A stretch of DNA of 46,793 nt from Spirochaetota bacterium (GCA_016928865.1 JAFGJX010000123.1:1-46793), one strand, 5' to 3'. Shown: positions 26,610 through 35,681, numbered from the stretch's first letter. Made by a program: numbers and translations. Notes: a model not told the origin generated them from the letters alone.

Positions 26610-28535
26610 ATGAACATGTCAAAAAAGCTGAAAGACCTGACGGGCGACTTGCTGAACGAATCAGCGTTCCTCAGAAGCATTGCAGTGCTGAAAAACGGCG
26701 CGAGTAAAAGCAGGCTCTTCGGGGATGCTGTCAGAAAACTGCGCGATCAAGAGATCGCTCTTCTGAAGACTCAGGGGAACAGCGCGGATGACTGGAGCTC
26801 AATCCTGGTTGCCCCCGATTTTGCCACTGACAGCATATTTTCAAGCTCCTTTTACGGCGCCTGCCGGCTTGGAAGATTTGACCGCCACGCGCCGGCCGGC
26901 AGCGACGCACTGCACCTTCCGGCAGGCATCTATCGCAGCACCATTATCAATTCTGAAATCGGCGACGGGTGCGTCATTCACGACGCCGGCACTATATCCA
27001 ACTGCGTGGTCCGAGACAGCGCGATACTGTTAAACAACGGATCACTATCAGCCTCGGGGACCTGCGCCTTTGGAAACGGGACCGAGATTGTGGTCGGCAA
27101 CGAGACGGGAGGACGGGAAATCGCCTCATACGCGGAACTGACCGTGGCGATCGCCGATGCGATTGCGAAGAGCAGGTCCGATAAGGACTTTCTGAAATCA
27201 TACGCGGATTTCATCGCGCGCTACCTGGAGCAGTGCGCCGCCCCGTGCGGATATATCGGAAGGAACGCCGTTATCAGGAACACCGCCACGATCGAGAACT
27301 CATATATCGGCGACCATGTCGCGGTCGTGGGAGCGACGATGATACGGAACTCCACGATTCTCGCGACCCCCGAAGAGAAAACTCAAATCAGCCACGGGGC
27401 CTGCGTTTCCTCTTCATGCGTGCAGTGGGGATGCGAAATCACCTCCATGGCGATTGTCGATACGTCGGTGCTATGCGAACACTCGCACGTCGAGCGCCAC
27501 GGCAAGGTGACCATGAGCATCATAGGACCGAACACGGGCGTTGCCGAGGGAGAGGTGACCTCCTGCCTGCTCGGCCCCTTTGTCGGGTTCCATCACCAGT
27601 CCATGCTCATCGCCGGCATCTGGCCGGAGGGCAAAGGCAATGTGGCATACGGCGCGAACATCGGGTCCAACCACACCTCCAAGTCTCCCGATCAGGAGAT
27701 CTGGTGCGGGGAAGGCATGTTCTTCGGCCTCGGGACGAACATCAAGTTCCCCTCCGATTTTACAAAAGCGCCCTATTCAATCATCGCCACCGGTATTGAC
27801 ACCCTCCCCCAGAAGCTCGCGTTCCCGTTTTCGCTGATCAACAAGCCAGCGGCGCAGACTTCCGGCATATCACCTTCGTTCAACGAGCTCTTTCCCGGAT
27901 GGGTGCTTGCCAACAACATTTATTCAGTGCGGAGAAACGAGGGCAAGTACCGGAAACGGAACAAGGCGCGGCGTTCCTCGTTCGAATTCGGGGTGTTCAG
28001 GCCGGAAATAATCGACATGATGATCGAGGCGCGGGACGTGTTGAAAAATGTCTCCCGCAAAAAGGAGATATACACGTCAGGCGATATCGCCGGGATCGGC
28101 AAAAATTTCATGACCGAGGAGAGCAGAAAACGCGGGATCGAGGCATACGAGCTGTATATCGAATACTATGCCCTGTCGCGGATGCTCGAATGCATCGCTG
28201 ACCGACAGTGCGACCTGAAATCAGGCGCCCTGGATGAGATCTACGAGCAGTCGACCGGCAACCTTGAATGGGAGCACGCCCGCCGCGTCATGGCAGGCGA
28301 GAGCTACAACCTGAGGAGCGTCAGGGACAACCTGTCGCGCCTTGCCGGCATTCTCTCCATTATCGCCGACAGCACCTACGCGTCAAAGAAACGCGACGAT
28401 GACCGGGGCGCGAATATAATACCTGATTATGCGGACGTTAATACCCTTGCTGACAACGATTCATTTATCAGGGAAACACGCCAGGAGACCGGGGCACTGA
28501 CAGACCGGATACAGGACATCATTAAAAATCTATAA
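26610..28535 (+). CDS. DUF4954 left-handed beta-helix protein
   Basis: A 641-residue protein with repeated hexapeptide-like strands (STIINSEIGDGCVIHDAG, NSYIGDHVAVVGATMIRNS). The central block GSNHTSKSPDQEIWCGEGMF is typical of DUF4954. This family, known mainly from spirochaetes and Bacteroidetes as far as I recall, has no assigned activity. The fold resembles sugar-nucleotide acyl- or uridylyltransferase beta-helices. The C-terminal 200 residues are helical. Two close ATGs (26610 and 26616) are possible. Coupling to nagB and the nearby UDP-sugar pyrophosphorylase suggests an amino-sugar-phosphate enzyme or sensor. Confidence 0.85.
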   Translation: MNMSKKLKDLTGDLLNESAFLRSIAVLKNGASKSRLFGDAVRKLRDQEIALLKTQGNSADDWSSILVAPDFATDSIFSSSFYGACRLGRFDRHAPAGSDALHLPAGIYRSTIINSEIGDGCVIHDAGTISNCVVRDSAILLNNGSLSASGTCAFGNGTEIVVGNETGGREIASYAELTVAIADAIAKSRSDKDFLKSYADFIARYLEQCAAPCGYIGRNAVIRNTATIENSYIGDHVAVVGATMIRNSTILATPEEKTQISHGACVSSSCVQWGCEITSMAIVDTSVLCEHSHVERHGKVTMSIIGPNTGVAEGEVTSCLLGPFVGFHHQSMLIAGIWPEGKGNVAYGANIGSNHTSKSPDQEIWCGEGMFFGLGTNIKFPSDFTKAPYSIIATGIDTLPQKLAFPFSLINKPAAQTSGISPSFNELFPGWVLANNIYSVRRNEGKYRKRNKARRSSFEFGVFRPEIIDMMIEARDVLKNVSRKKEIYTSGDIAGIGKNFMTEESRKRGIEAYELYIEYYALSRMLECIADRQCDLKSGALDEIYEQSTGNLEWEHARRVMAGESYNLRSVRDNLSRLAGILSIIADSTYASKKRDDDRGANIIPDYADVNTLADNDSFIRETRQETGALTDRIQDIIKNL

Positions 28536-28614
28536 GCAGACTGCGGCCGAATCGTCCACATATACGCGCGGGACACAGGGCACGCCGCAGCTGACACCAA
28601 CCAGGGAGAACATC

Positions 28615-29379
28615 ATGGGAACAGTAAAAATAATGCCATGCCTTGACATGAAAGAAGGGCGGGTCGTCAAGGGCGTCAATTTCGTGAACATCAGGGACGC
28701 CGGTGATCCTGCGGAAAACGCGGCGTTTTATCAGGCGGAGGGCGCGGACGAGCTAGCCATGCTCGACATAGCTGCTACCCTGGAAAACCGCAAGACCAGG
28801 CTCGAGTGGGTCAGGCAGGTCTCCTCGGTTATTACCATACCCCTCACGGTCGGCGGCGGCATCAACAGCCTCGAGGACATAGAGCTGGTCCTGGCTTCCG
28901 GCGCCTCCTCGGTCTCGATGAACAGCGCCGCGGTAAAGGATCCGCCCCTGATGCGGCAGGCGGTGAAGGAGTTCGGCCCCGGCAGGATCACCATTGCGAT
29001 AGACGCGCGGCGCAACAGGGAGATGTCCTCCGGATTCGAGCTGGTCGTTTCCGGCGGTACGAAGCCGGTCGGCAGGGACGCGATAGAATGGGCCCGTGCC
29101 TGCAATGACGCGGGCGTGGGCTGCGTTCTCCCCACCAGTATGGACGGGGACGGGACGCTCGCGGGCTATGACCTGGAATTCACGAGCGCGGTGGCTGACG
29201 CGGTCAGTGTGCCGGTCATCGCCTCCGGCGGCGCGGGCACGCTCGAGCATTTTTACGACGGCGTGACCAAGGGCAAGGCGCAGGTGCTCCTGGCAGCCTC
29301 GGTGTTCCACTTCCGCACCTTCAGCATCCGCCAGGTCAAGGAATATCTGAAAGGCCGGGGCATCGACGTCATCCTCTGA
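28615..29379 (+). CDS. hisF: HisF-like cyclase with altered ammonia-gate residues
   Basis: A 254-residue (beta/alpha)8 protein aligned end to end with HisF, the cyclase half of imidazole-glycerol-phosphate synthase. Catalytic aspartates are present: D11-type in MPCLDMKEGR, D130-type in IAIDARRN and D176-type in SMDGDGT. Against Thermotoga HisF from memory, gate residues R5, K99 and E167 appear as K, S and C; E46 is kept. LLTS has become LPTS. No hisH or other his gene is nearby. It may be true HisF or a HisF2-type paralogue that aminates another sugar. GGGAG precedes the ATG. Confidence 0.82.
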   Translation: MGTVKIMPCLDMKEGRVVKGVNFVNIRDAGDPAENAAFYQAEGADELAMLDIAATLENRKTRLEWVRQVSSVITIPLTVGGGINSLEDIELVLASGASSVSMNSAAVKDPPLMRQAVKEFGPGRITIAIDARRNREMSSGFELVVSGGTKPVGRDAIEWARACNDAGVGCVLPTSMDGDGTLAGYDLEFTSAVADAVSVPVIASGGAGTLEHFYDGVTKGKAQVLLAASVFHFRTFSIRQVKEYLKGRGIDVIL

Positions 29380-29415
29380 TCCGGACGACCGCGCCCGGAC
29401 CGCGCGGCGTTTCAG

Positions 29416-30249
29416 CTATCTCTTTCCCGCTCTCCACGCGGTCAATGACACCACTAAATCGGACGGCCGCCTGGTCAGAAGCCCGTTGCTGATCCGGTGC
29501 AGGAAAATCAGGAATTTAGCGGACAGCCCGGGAATAACCAGGAACCTTTTCCTCCTGATTGCCTTCACGATAGCCCGCGCCACATCGCGCGGTTCAAGCA
29601 GACCGGCAAGGTTCTTCACCGCCCTGCTCTCGGGCGGCATGGTTTTCGCCTCTTCCTCGACAAACCGCGTCACAACCTCGGGCGGGCACACCACGGTGAC
29701 CGCGATGTTATGACGCTTCAACTCACTGCGAAGACACTCCGACATCCCCACGATCGCGTACTTTGTCGCGCAGTAGAGGGTGTAGCCGAACATACCGATC
29801 AATCCCGCGACCGAAGAGATGTTCACGATATGACCGCCACCCTTCAGCTTCATGGATGGGAGGAGCGCGCTGATGACGTTCCGCGTCCCGTACACGTTGG
29901 TCTTCATCGCCCGGTCGAAGCGATCAAAGGTGATATTTTCAAAATAATCCCCGGTGCCGATGCCGGCGCTGTTTATCAGGATGTCCGGCGCGCCGAACCG
30001 GTCTACTGCGCGTTTAATTTTTTCCCGCACGTCGCTGTCATCCCCAACATCCATGGGAAGCGCATCAACGCGCTGCGACGGGCTCGCGGCGTTTGCCCGC
30101 ACGTCGGCGCATGCGGTCTCAAGCCCCTCCCGCCCGCGCGCGAACAGGACAACGCTGCACCCCCGCGACGCAAGCAGACGCGCGGTCTCGAGGCCAATGC
30201 CGCTCGATCCGCCGGTGATGTATACGAGCTTGTTTATTGTGCGAGCCAT
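29416..30249 (-). CDS. Short-chain dehydrogenase/reductase, 3-ketosphinganine-reductase-like
   Basis: A classical SDR of 277 residues. NAD(P) binding is at TGGSSGIGLETARLL, the NSAG motif is present, the catalytic serine is in VNISSVAG and the Y-x3-K in YCATKYAIVG. The C-terminus (RFLVIPGLSAKFLIFLHRIS) is hydrophobic and membrane-seeking, and PPEVVTRFVEEEAKTMPPES resembles 3-dehydrosphinganine reductases. A hydrophobic ketone or alcohol is therefore a likely substrate. It is the last gene of the TetR / glycyl-radical operon, 58 bases after the activase. Its ribosome site is GGGGGGAAG. Confidence 0.87.
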   Translation of the reverse strand: MARTINKLVYITGGSSGIGLETARLLASRGCSVVLFARGREGLETACADVRANAASPSQRVDALPMDVGDDSDVREKIKRAVDRFGAPDILINSAGIGTGDYFENITFDRFDRAMKTNVYGTRNVISALLPSMKLKGGGHIVNISSVAGLIGMFGYTLYCATKYAIVGMSECLRSELKRHNIAVTVVCPPEVVTRFVEEEAKTMPPESRAVKNLAGLLEPRDVARAIVKAIRRKRFLVIPGLSAKFLIFLHRISNGLLTRRPSDLVVSLTAWRAGKR

Positions 30250-30307
30250 GCTCTTCCCCCCTGTATGATTTCTGCTTCAAGGACTGCCGTGCCTGAAACG
30301 AGCCGGA

Positions 30308-31237
30308 TCAGCATCGTATTCCGGTTTCCGCAAACAGCGCCTTACAGCGCTCAAGTACGCCGTGTTCCGCAAACGCGGTCATGGCCCTGTCAGACTTATA
30401 CGGATCATCCGCGCCGACCTTGACGCTCTTTTCATGCCAGAGCGGATTGTAGGCAAGCAGCGCGGCCTCATCCACCTTCTGTTTTTTGAGGAAGGCCGCG
30501 ATGCTCCTTATGTTCTCAGCCGTATCAGTGATACCGGGGATAAGCGGCGTTCTCGGCAATAATTTCTTTCCATCCTGCTTTGCCGCCCTGTTCAGCTCCA
30601 TGAAATTATCCAGTATTATATCATTGGGAAGGCCGCAATAGGACACATGATCGTCACGGTCGAGCATCTTTATGTCGAAGTATATCATATCGAGATGGGG
30701 ATAGAGCATCTTCATGAATCTATCGAGATTAAAAAAGCCGCAGGTCTCGATGAGTGTGTGAATGGCGTTGCGCTTGAGCGCGACCAGCAGGCGGGAGGTA
30801 AATTCCATGAAAAGCCCCGGCTCGCCCCCTGACAGGGTGACGCCGCCTCCCGACGTATCGAAGAATGGCTTGTCCGGCATTATTTTCACAAGAATATCTT
30901 TCACCGACATGGTTCTCCCCACCCTGTCGATGGCTCCGGACGGACATGCGTCAGCGCATAAAAAACAGAGCGTGCATTTTTTCCTGTCGATGTAATAAGG
31001 GTTCGCCGGAGAGAGAGCGCCCTCGGGGCACGCTTCACGGCAGGCACCGCAATTGATACACCTGCCTGCGTCAAATGAAATCTCAGCCGCGACTTTCTTG
31101 CTCTCCGGGTTATGGCACCAGACGCATGAGAGCGGGCATCCCTTGAAGAACACCACGGACCTGATTCCCGGCCCGTCATCCAGGCTGTTTCCCTTGACCT
31201 CAAGTATGAGAGGGCTTTTCGAGTTTTTATTCCCCAT
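30308..31237 (-). CDS. Glycyl-radical enzyme activase
   Basis: A 309-residue radical-SAM activase that installs the glycyl radical on its partner. The SAM-cluster motif is CPLSCVWCHNPES (C-x3-C-x2-C). It carries the extra ferredoxin-like insert with two [4Fe-4S] motifs, CINCGACREACP and CTLCFLCADACP, found in activases of non-PFL glycyl-radical enzymes. SGGEP and later barrel strands are intact. It starts 47 bases after the glycyl-radical enzyme stop, so that enzyme is the evident partner. The ribosome site is weak, suggesting lower translation than the partner. Confidence 0.95.
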   Translation of the reverse strand: MGNKNSKSPLILEVKGNSLDDGPGIRSVVFFKGCPLSCVWCHNPESKKVAAEISFDAGRCINCGACREACPEGALSPANPYYIDRKKCTLCFLCADACPSGAIDRVGRTMSVKDILVKIMPDKPFFDTSGGGVTLSGGEPGLFMEFTSRLLVALKRNAIHTLIETCGFFNLDRFMKMLYPHLDMIYFDIKMLDRDDHVSYCGLPNDIILDNFMELNRAAKQDGKKLLPRTPLIPGITDTAENIRSIAAFLKKQKVDEAALLAYNPLWHEKSVKVGADDPYKSDRAMTAFAEHGVLERCKALFAETGIRC

Positions 31238-31284
31238 GCTTTATTTAATCACTTTATTATAGATGCCACTCACCGCGAAGCTGC

Positions 31285-34248
31285 CTACATGCCGAATTCG
31301 GCCCTCTCAATCAGCTCTATCTGCATCTCCCTGTTCAGGGTTACGAAATATGCGTTATACCCCGATATGCGGACAAGGAGGTTCTGATAGTTCTCCGGAT
31401 GCTCCATCGCGTCCCTCAGCGTCCTGGACGACACGACGTTCAACTGCATCTGCATGCCGCCAAGATCGGCATATGTTTTGGCATATGAATAGATATTTTC
31501 CACCGTTTTCTCGTGTGTGTCATGCGCCGCGGGCACCACCTTGACATTGAAGGCGATATTATTGTTCATGTTCTTCTGTTCCAGCTTTGCCACATCGCGA
31601 AGGTTGTCCAGGATGTTCTTTGACGCGTGCGCTTCCGGCGTCAGTCCCGGCGTGAACGCTTTTCCCGCCAGCCGTCCAGAGGGGAGCGCGCCGGTCATCG
31701 ATCCGAAGGCAACATGGTTCGACATCGACCAGAAGCCGGCCGTATACGGCCCGCCCCGGTAGTTCGTATGCTCCCTGAAAATGTCATGGGCGAGCTTCGT
31801 GATCCGGTTGGCGGTCGCCAGCGCCTCCTCATTGCCCGAACCGAACACAGGCACCCTGTTTTTTATCATGGCAAGGAGCGCGGGGCTGTCTTTAAAGTTG
31901 GTGCTGACCGCGTCCAGCAATTCCACGAAAGAGACCTTCTTTTCATCGAACACCAGCTTCTTAATGGCCATCAGCGAATCCGTGATGTCGGCCAATCCGA
32001 TGCACGCCGTTCCCGAGGAATTGTACAGGGCGCCTCCCCTGGTAACATCCCTGCCGCGTTTAATCGGTCCTTCAATGAGCGCCGAAATATAGGGAGTGGG
32101 TCGTATGGCCTGGTGGGCCTCGCCGAGTAAATTATTATATTCGCACGTCTGATCTGCAAGGAAGCGGAGCTGGCGCGCGAACGCCTTGAAGAAGGATTCA
32201 TAGTCCCTGAAGTCCCCGGCCCTGATGTCCCCGGTTTTTGGCCCGAGGTCCCAGCGCATAAGCGGATGCCGGCCGTTGTAGAGCGCCATTTCAAGCGCCG
32301 CCACCATGTTGAACATCATGCAATTGGTGTGGCCGATATGCCGGCCGGATAGAGTCGGCTCCACGCAGCCGGTCGCGGACCAGTCCCTCAGGTGCCCGGC
32401 TGGATACCTGAACTCCGCGAGGGACGCCATCACCGCCTCATCGTTGTGGATCGACGGCGTGGCCGTGGTGTTCAGGTTGACCTCGCAGAGCCGCTTCAGA
32501 TAGGCGTCGCTGTTCTTTTTCCGGTTGTACCGCGCGTTGACGTTAGGGTCGCGGATAGAGAGCATTTCCGTTACCTTGAGAAAGATGTAGGTCATGTCAT
32601 TGACCGCATCACCGCCCTTCGGTGTAACGCCGCCGAGGGTTATTGCCTGGTCTGAGGAGCTTCCCCCGAACAGGTAATTCCCGATGTCCGGTATGAGAGG
32701 AAGGTGGTCGGTGCAGCGCAGGTAAAAGCATCCGATCAGCTCAATGGCATGTCGGATATATTCCTCCTTTTCATGCGTGTTCTTCAGCTTTTTCATGTCA
32801 GCCGCAAAATAGGGCTGGAGCCACTGGTCAAGTCGGCCGAGCGAGAAGCCGGCGTTCGTGTTTTCCATGTGCACGCCCACCCACACGATCCACATGGCAT
32901 TTACCGCATCGTCAAGCGTGACGCAGGGATTTTCCGGGACACGCCCACAGATATCAGCCAGACGGATAAGCTCATTTTTACGCACAGGATTGCTCTCGCG
33001 CTGAGCGAGTCTCGCCGCCTCGCCTGACAGATTCTTCGCATAGGCATTGATTCCCTCCAGGCTGATCTTCATGGCCTGGAGCGTGTCACGCTTCTTCCTG
33101 TTTGATGTCGGCGTTGATTTGATTTCACGTTCTATCTCGCCGATTATTCCTTTCGTTCCGAGCTTGAGGACCTTCGGATAATTGAGGATAGTATGGGAAA
33201 GCGCTACCGTCTTCCAGAGAAAGCAGGCGGCAAAGCGCTCATCGATCTTCTGGCATATCGGGTACCCCCTGTTGTCCCTCACCCATTCACGGAAGTTTCT
33301 CTTCATCCAGAAAGGGAACACCCGGTTATGCAGGATCTCTATGCTCTCCGGATCCACATCGTAGGGGTTCAGAGGCCGGTACGGCACGGTCATCAGCTCA
33401 CCCCAGATCATGGTGCCGTGCGCATCGGGATAGAGCACCACGCCGATCTCCTTCGTCGTGGTGGTGCCCGCAACAAGGTCATTGGTCCTGATAATCGGCT
33501 TCCGGTTTTCCATCAGGTATTTGAACGCGTTCGCCTGGCGTAGTTCGGCTATCCATGGCTCGCTGTTTTTGTCGTTCTCAAAACCGTTCTCACGGTACCA
33601 CCGGGTCAGAATCTCCGGCCGTTCATGACAGATGGCGGCCCGGGTCCCGAGGTGGATATCGAGAAAGTCCTTGAGCCGCGGGAAATCATTCAGGGTGTAT
33701 TCAGGCAGGTAGGGATCCGTTAAAAACTTCACGCCCGGATCAATTCTCCGGGCACTGAGCTGCGGGAGTGCCCGCGATTCAATGCTTTTTTTTGATGCCG
33801 CTTCCTGGTCATAATTTCTCTTTTCCGAGCGCGCTTCCCTTTTCAGCTTTGCTATCTGCAGCGGCTTAAACAAGAGGGAAAGATAAAAGTTAATCAGCAG
33901 GGGATAGCAGAGATTGCCCCGGGTGACGATCCTGTTTTCCATCATTGCGATCATCAGCCTGTTGGGTGCCGCAACGGCCGCTTCCCCGAGGGATTTTTCA
34001 TCAACGAATTCTATTTCCGCGTCCAGTGTCCCGGGAATTGTTTTCAGCACCCTGACCTTTCCGTTTTCAAAGGCCAGCGCCTGTGCAACACTGCCGCTTT
34101 CTGTTTTCACGCCGATGCTGAAATTGAGCCATCCATCGTCTGATTTCAGGTACCTTCGTAACGAGGGCCGCATGTTAAAATTGGCGGCGAAAAATTTTAA
34201 GAAGAGATTCGTAAGCGTATTGGCAGCGCCCTTTCTCTCTTTCTGCAT
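31285..34248 (-). CDS. Glycyl-radical enzyme with N-terminal SCP2-like domain
   Basis: A 987-residue PFL-superfamily enzyme. The thiyl-radical loop is GCVEP with C628 and E630; the glutamate is shared with dehydratase- and lyase-type members rather than pyruvate formate-lyase. The glycyl-radical loop is VRISGYNAYFV with the radical glycine at G963. About 130 extra N-terminal residues (SVAQALAFENGKVRVLKTI, then MIAMMENRIVTRGN) resemble an SCP2 sterol/lipid-carrier domain, unusual for this family. The C-terminus reads ERAEF instead of the common RTEH. The substrate is unknown and probably hydrophobic. AGGAGGT precedes the ATG. It follows tetR by 29 bases and is followed by its activase. Confidence 0.93.
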   Translation of the reverse strand: MQKERKGAANTLTNLFLKFFAANFNMRPSLRRYLKSDDGWLNFSIGVKTESGSVAQALAFENGKVRVLKTIPGTLDAEIEFVDEKSLGEAAVAAPNRLMIAMMENRIVTRGNLCYPLLINFYLSLLFKPLQIAKLKREARSEKRNYDQEAASKKSIESRALPQLSARRIDPGVKFLTDPYLPEYTLNDFPRLKDFLDIHLGTRAAICHERPEILTRWYRENGFENDKNSEPWIAELRQANAFKYLMENRKPIIRTNDLVAGTTTTKEIGVVLYPDAHGTMIWGELMTVPYRPLNPYDVDPESIEILHNRVFPFWMKRNFREWVRDNRGYPICQKIDERFAACFLWKTVALSHTILNYPKVLKLGTKGIIGEIEREIKSTPTSNRKKRDTLQAMKISLEGINAYAKNLSGEAARLAQRESNPVRKNELIRLADICGRVPENPCVTLDDAVNAMWIVWVGVHMENTNAGFSLGRLDQWLQPYFAADMKKLKNTHEKEEYIRHAIELIGCFYLRCTDHLPLIPDIGNYLFGGSSSDQAITLGGVTPKGGDAVNDMTYIFLKVTEMLSIRDPNVNARYNRKKNSDAYLKRLCEVNLNTTATPSIHNDEAVMASLAEFRYPAGHLRDWSATGCVEPTLSGRHIGHTNCMMFNMVAALEMALYNGRHPLMRWDLGPKTGDIRAGDFRDYESFFKAFARQLRFLADQTCEYNNLLGEAHQAIRPTPYISALIEGPIKRGRDVTRGGALYNSSGTACIGLADITDSLMAIKKLVFDEKKVSFVELLDAVSTNFKDSPALLAMIKNRVPVFGSGNEEALATANRITKLAHDIFREHTNYRGGPYTAGFWSMSNHVAFGSMTGALPSGRLAGKAFTPGLTPEAHASKNILDNLRDVAKLEQKNMNNNIAFNVKVVPAAHDTHEKTVENIYSYAKTYADLGGMQMQLNVVSSRTLRDAMEHPENYQNLLVRISGYNAYFVTLNREMQIELIERAEFGM

Positions 34249-34277
34249 GGGACACCTCCTGCTGGCATGACTCAGGT

Positions 34278-34949
34278 TTAATATAATGATTCTCCCGCAT
34301 CGACGCGCTTTTTCATCATCGTGAGATCTTCTATAAGGTTGCCTGTCCGTTTCTCGATGAAAGCCTCCACATCATCCAGGACTTCATGAAACAGCCTGCT
34401 GTTGTACAGCGTGACAGTGCCGTGAAGATCGGACCAGAACCTGACGACCTGGTAGAGCGCGAATTCATCTCTGGCCTTTCCTTTCCCGGGAAGGTAGGCC
34501 CTGACAGGCTCCATGAACAGCGCGAGGCATTTCAGGGCGTTCTGTTTTTCATTATAGGCGACAGGCTCTATTTCAGTACCCACATAATCCAGATACTTGG
34601 GGGTATGAAGATTGAACATGATGTCATAGTAGCTGGGATAGGCCAGTCCGAATTCGACGTATCCGCGCACCATGGCCTTGAGGCGATCTTCAATGTCTTC
34701 GTACCCGGCCGACCCCTGAACCAGAAGGTCGTGGAGCTTCTGGAAGCCCCTGATCCGTATCATCAAATTCAGCTCGTCCTTGTTCGTGTAATAGGTGTAG
34801 ATCGTTGTCGCGGATACATCCAGCCGGGAAGCAATCTTCCGTATGCTCAAATTGTTAAAGCCCTCTTCGATGATGATATCGAGTGCGGTATCCAGTATTC
34901 TGGCCCTGGTGACTTCAACTTCCTCGCGGGTCATGGGGGTCTTGGGCAT
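34278..34949 (-). CDS. TetR-family transcriptional regulator
   Basis: A 223-residue repressor-type protein. The N-terminal helix-turn-helix reads FNNLSIRKIASRLDVSATTIYTYYTNKDEL (shown in part: IRKIASRLDVSATTIYTYY). A larger helical ligand-binding domain follows. It is the first gene of the glycyl-radical operon. The promoter upstream is covered by a 33-base near-palindrome, so it probably represses itself and the operon until an effector binds. The effector may be the enzyme's substrate. GGGAGG is the ribosome site. Confidence 0.93.
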   Translation of the reverse strand: MPKTPMTREEVEVTRARILDTALDIIIEEGFNNLSIRKIASRLDVSATTIYTYYTNKDELNLMIRIRGFQKLHDLLVQGSAGYEDIEDRLKAMVRGYVEFGLAYPSYYDIMFNLHTPKYLDYVGTEIEPVAYNEKQNALKCLALFMEPVRAYLPGKGKARDEFALYQVVRFWSDLHGTVTLYNSRLFHEVLDDVEAFIEKRTGNLIEDLTMMKKRVDAGESLY

Positions 34950-34964
34950 AGATGCCTCCCGGTT

Positions 34965-35007
34965 AATATAACAGCGTTAATTTAACACTGTTATATTTAT
35001 ATGTCAA
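34965..35007 (-). promoter_or_regulatory. TetR-operon promoter and 33-base palindromic operator
   Basis: A near-perfect palindrome spans 34965-34997. Outer arms are AATATAACAG and CTGTTATATT, inner arms GTTAA and TTAAC, with one mismatched pair and a central base. It overlaps a minus-strand promoter: TTGACA at 35007-35002, a 17-base spacer and TAAATT at 34984-34979. The palindrome ends 15 bases before the tetR start. This is a textbook layout for autorepression. Confidence 0.75.
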
Positions 35008-35056
35008 GTTTTTTATCAGGGATTGTTTTTTCTGAAAGATTATGGAAAAGCGAGGG

Positions 35057-35548
35057 TTAGATAAGGGCGGATATCATGACCACGATCATTGCTACCACAA
35101 GTGCGACCTTCATGACTGTACCGGCGAGAAAGCCGATAAAGGACCCGAACGCGGCCCTGAGGGCATTGCGGCCGTTTCTGCTGCCTATGATCTCGCCGAC
35201 ATACGCGCCCGCGAACGCTCCGCCGATAATGCCGACCAGACCGAGCGGCCCTATCGAAAGAAAAAAGGTCCCGATTATCAGCCCGATGATACTTCCGGCT
35301 GTCCCGTATTTTGTGCCGCCGAATTTCTTCGTGCCCCATGCCGGCACAAGATAGTCAAGCACCAGAACAGCCAGGGTGAGAATCCCCAGTACCACCAGGG
35401 TCACAATCTCGAACTCGACAAACCTGCTCAGGTGCGCGAGAATGAGTCCGGCAAAACCGAGCGGCGGCCCGGGAACTGCGGGCAGGAAGCAGCCTGCCAG
35501 TCCTGCAACCATGAGAACTACCGCGGTTATGATTAAAAAATAGTCCAT
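35057..35548 (-). CDS. DUF456 small membrane protein
   Basis: A 163-residue protein with about four glycine-rich membrane helices. PAVPGPPLGFAGLILAHL and VLDYLVPAWGTKKFGGTKYG, then GLVGIIGGAFAGAYVGEIIG, are typical of DUF456. The family is widespread and uncharacterised. It stands alone, convergent with nothing and upstream of the tetR promoter on the same strand. No clear ribosome site was seen at ATG 35548. Confidence 0.88.
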   Translation of the reverse strand: MDYFLIITAVVLMVAGLAGCFLPAVPGPPLGFAGLILAHLSRFVEFEIVTLVVLGILTLAVLVLDYLVPAWGTKKFGGTKYGTAGSIIGLIIGTFFLSIGPLGLVGIIGGAFAGAYVGEIIGSRNGRNALRAAFGSFIGFLAGTVMKVALVVAMIVVMISALI

Positions 35549-35681
35549 GGAATTAAGTTTTACTGCCTGTATAAAAAATCTCAGCGCATCAGCTGAAAGC
35601 CATAGAGGAATATACTGAACGAAGGGAGCCTGTCAATAAGAAAATAAGTCACAAGAATCATTGACGAACATCTTGTTATTG

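Noticed and set aside
29380..29415. GC-rich inverted repeat (CCGCGC / GCGCGG) between hisF and the SDR gene
   Set aside because: Short arms and no T-run on either strand, so not counted as a terminator.
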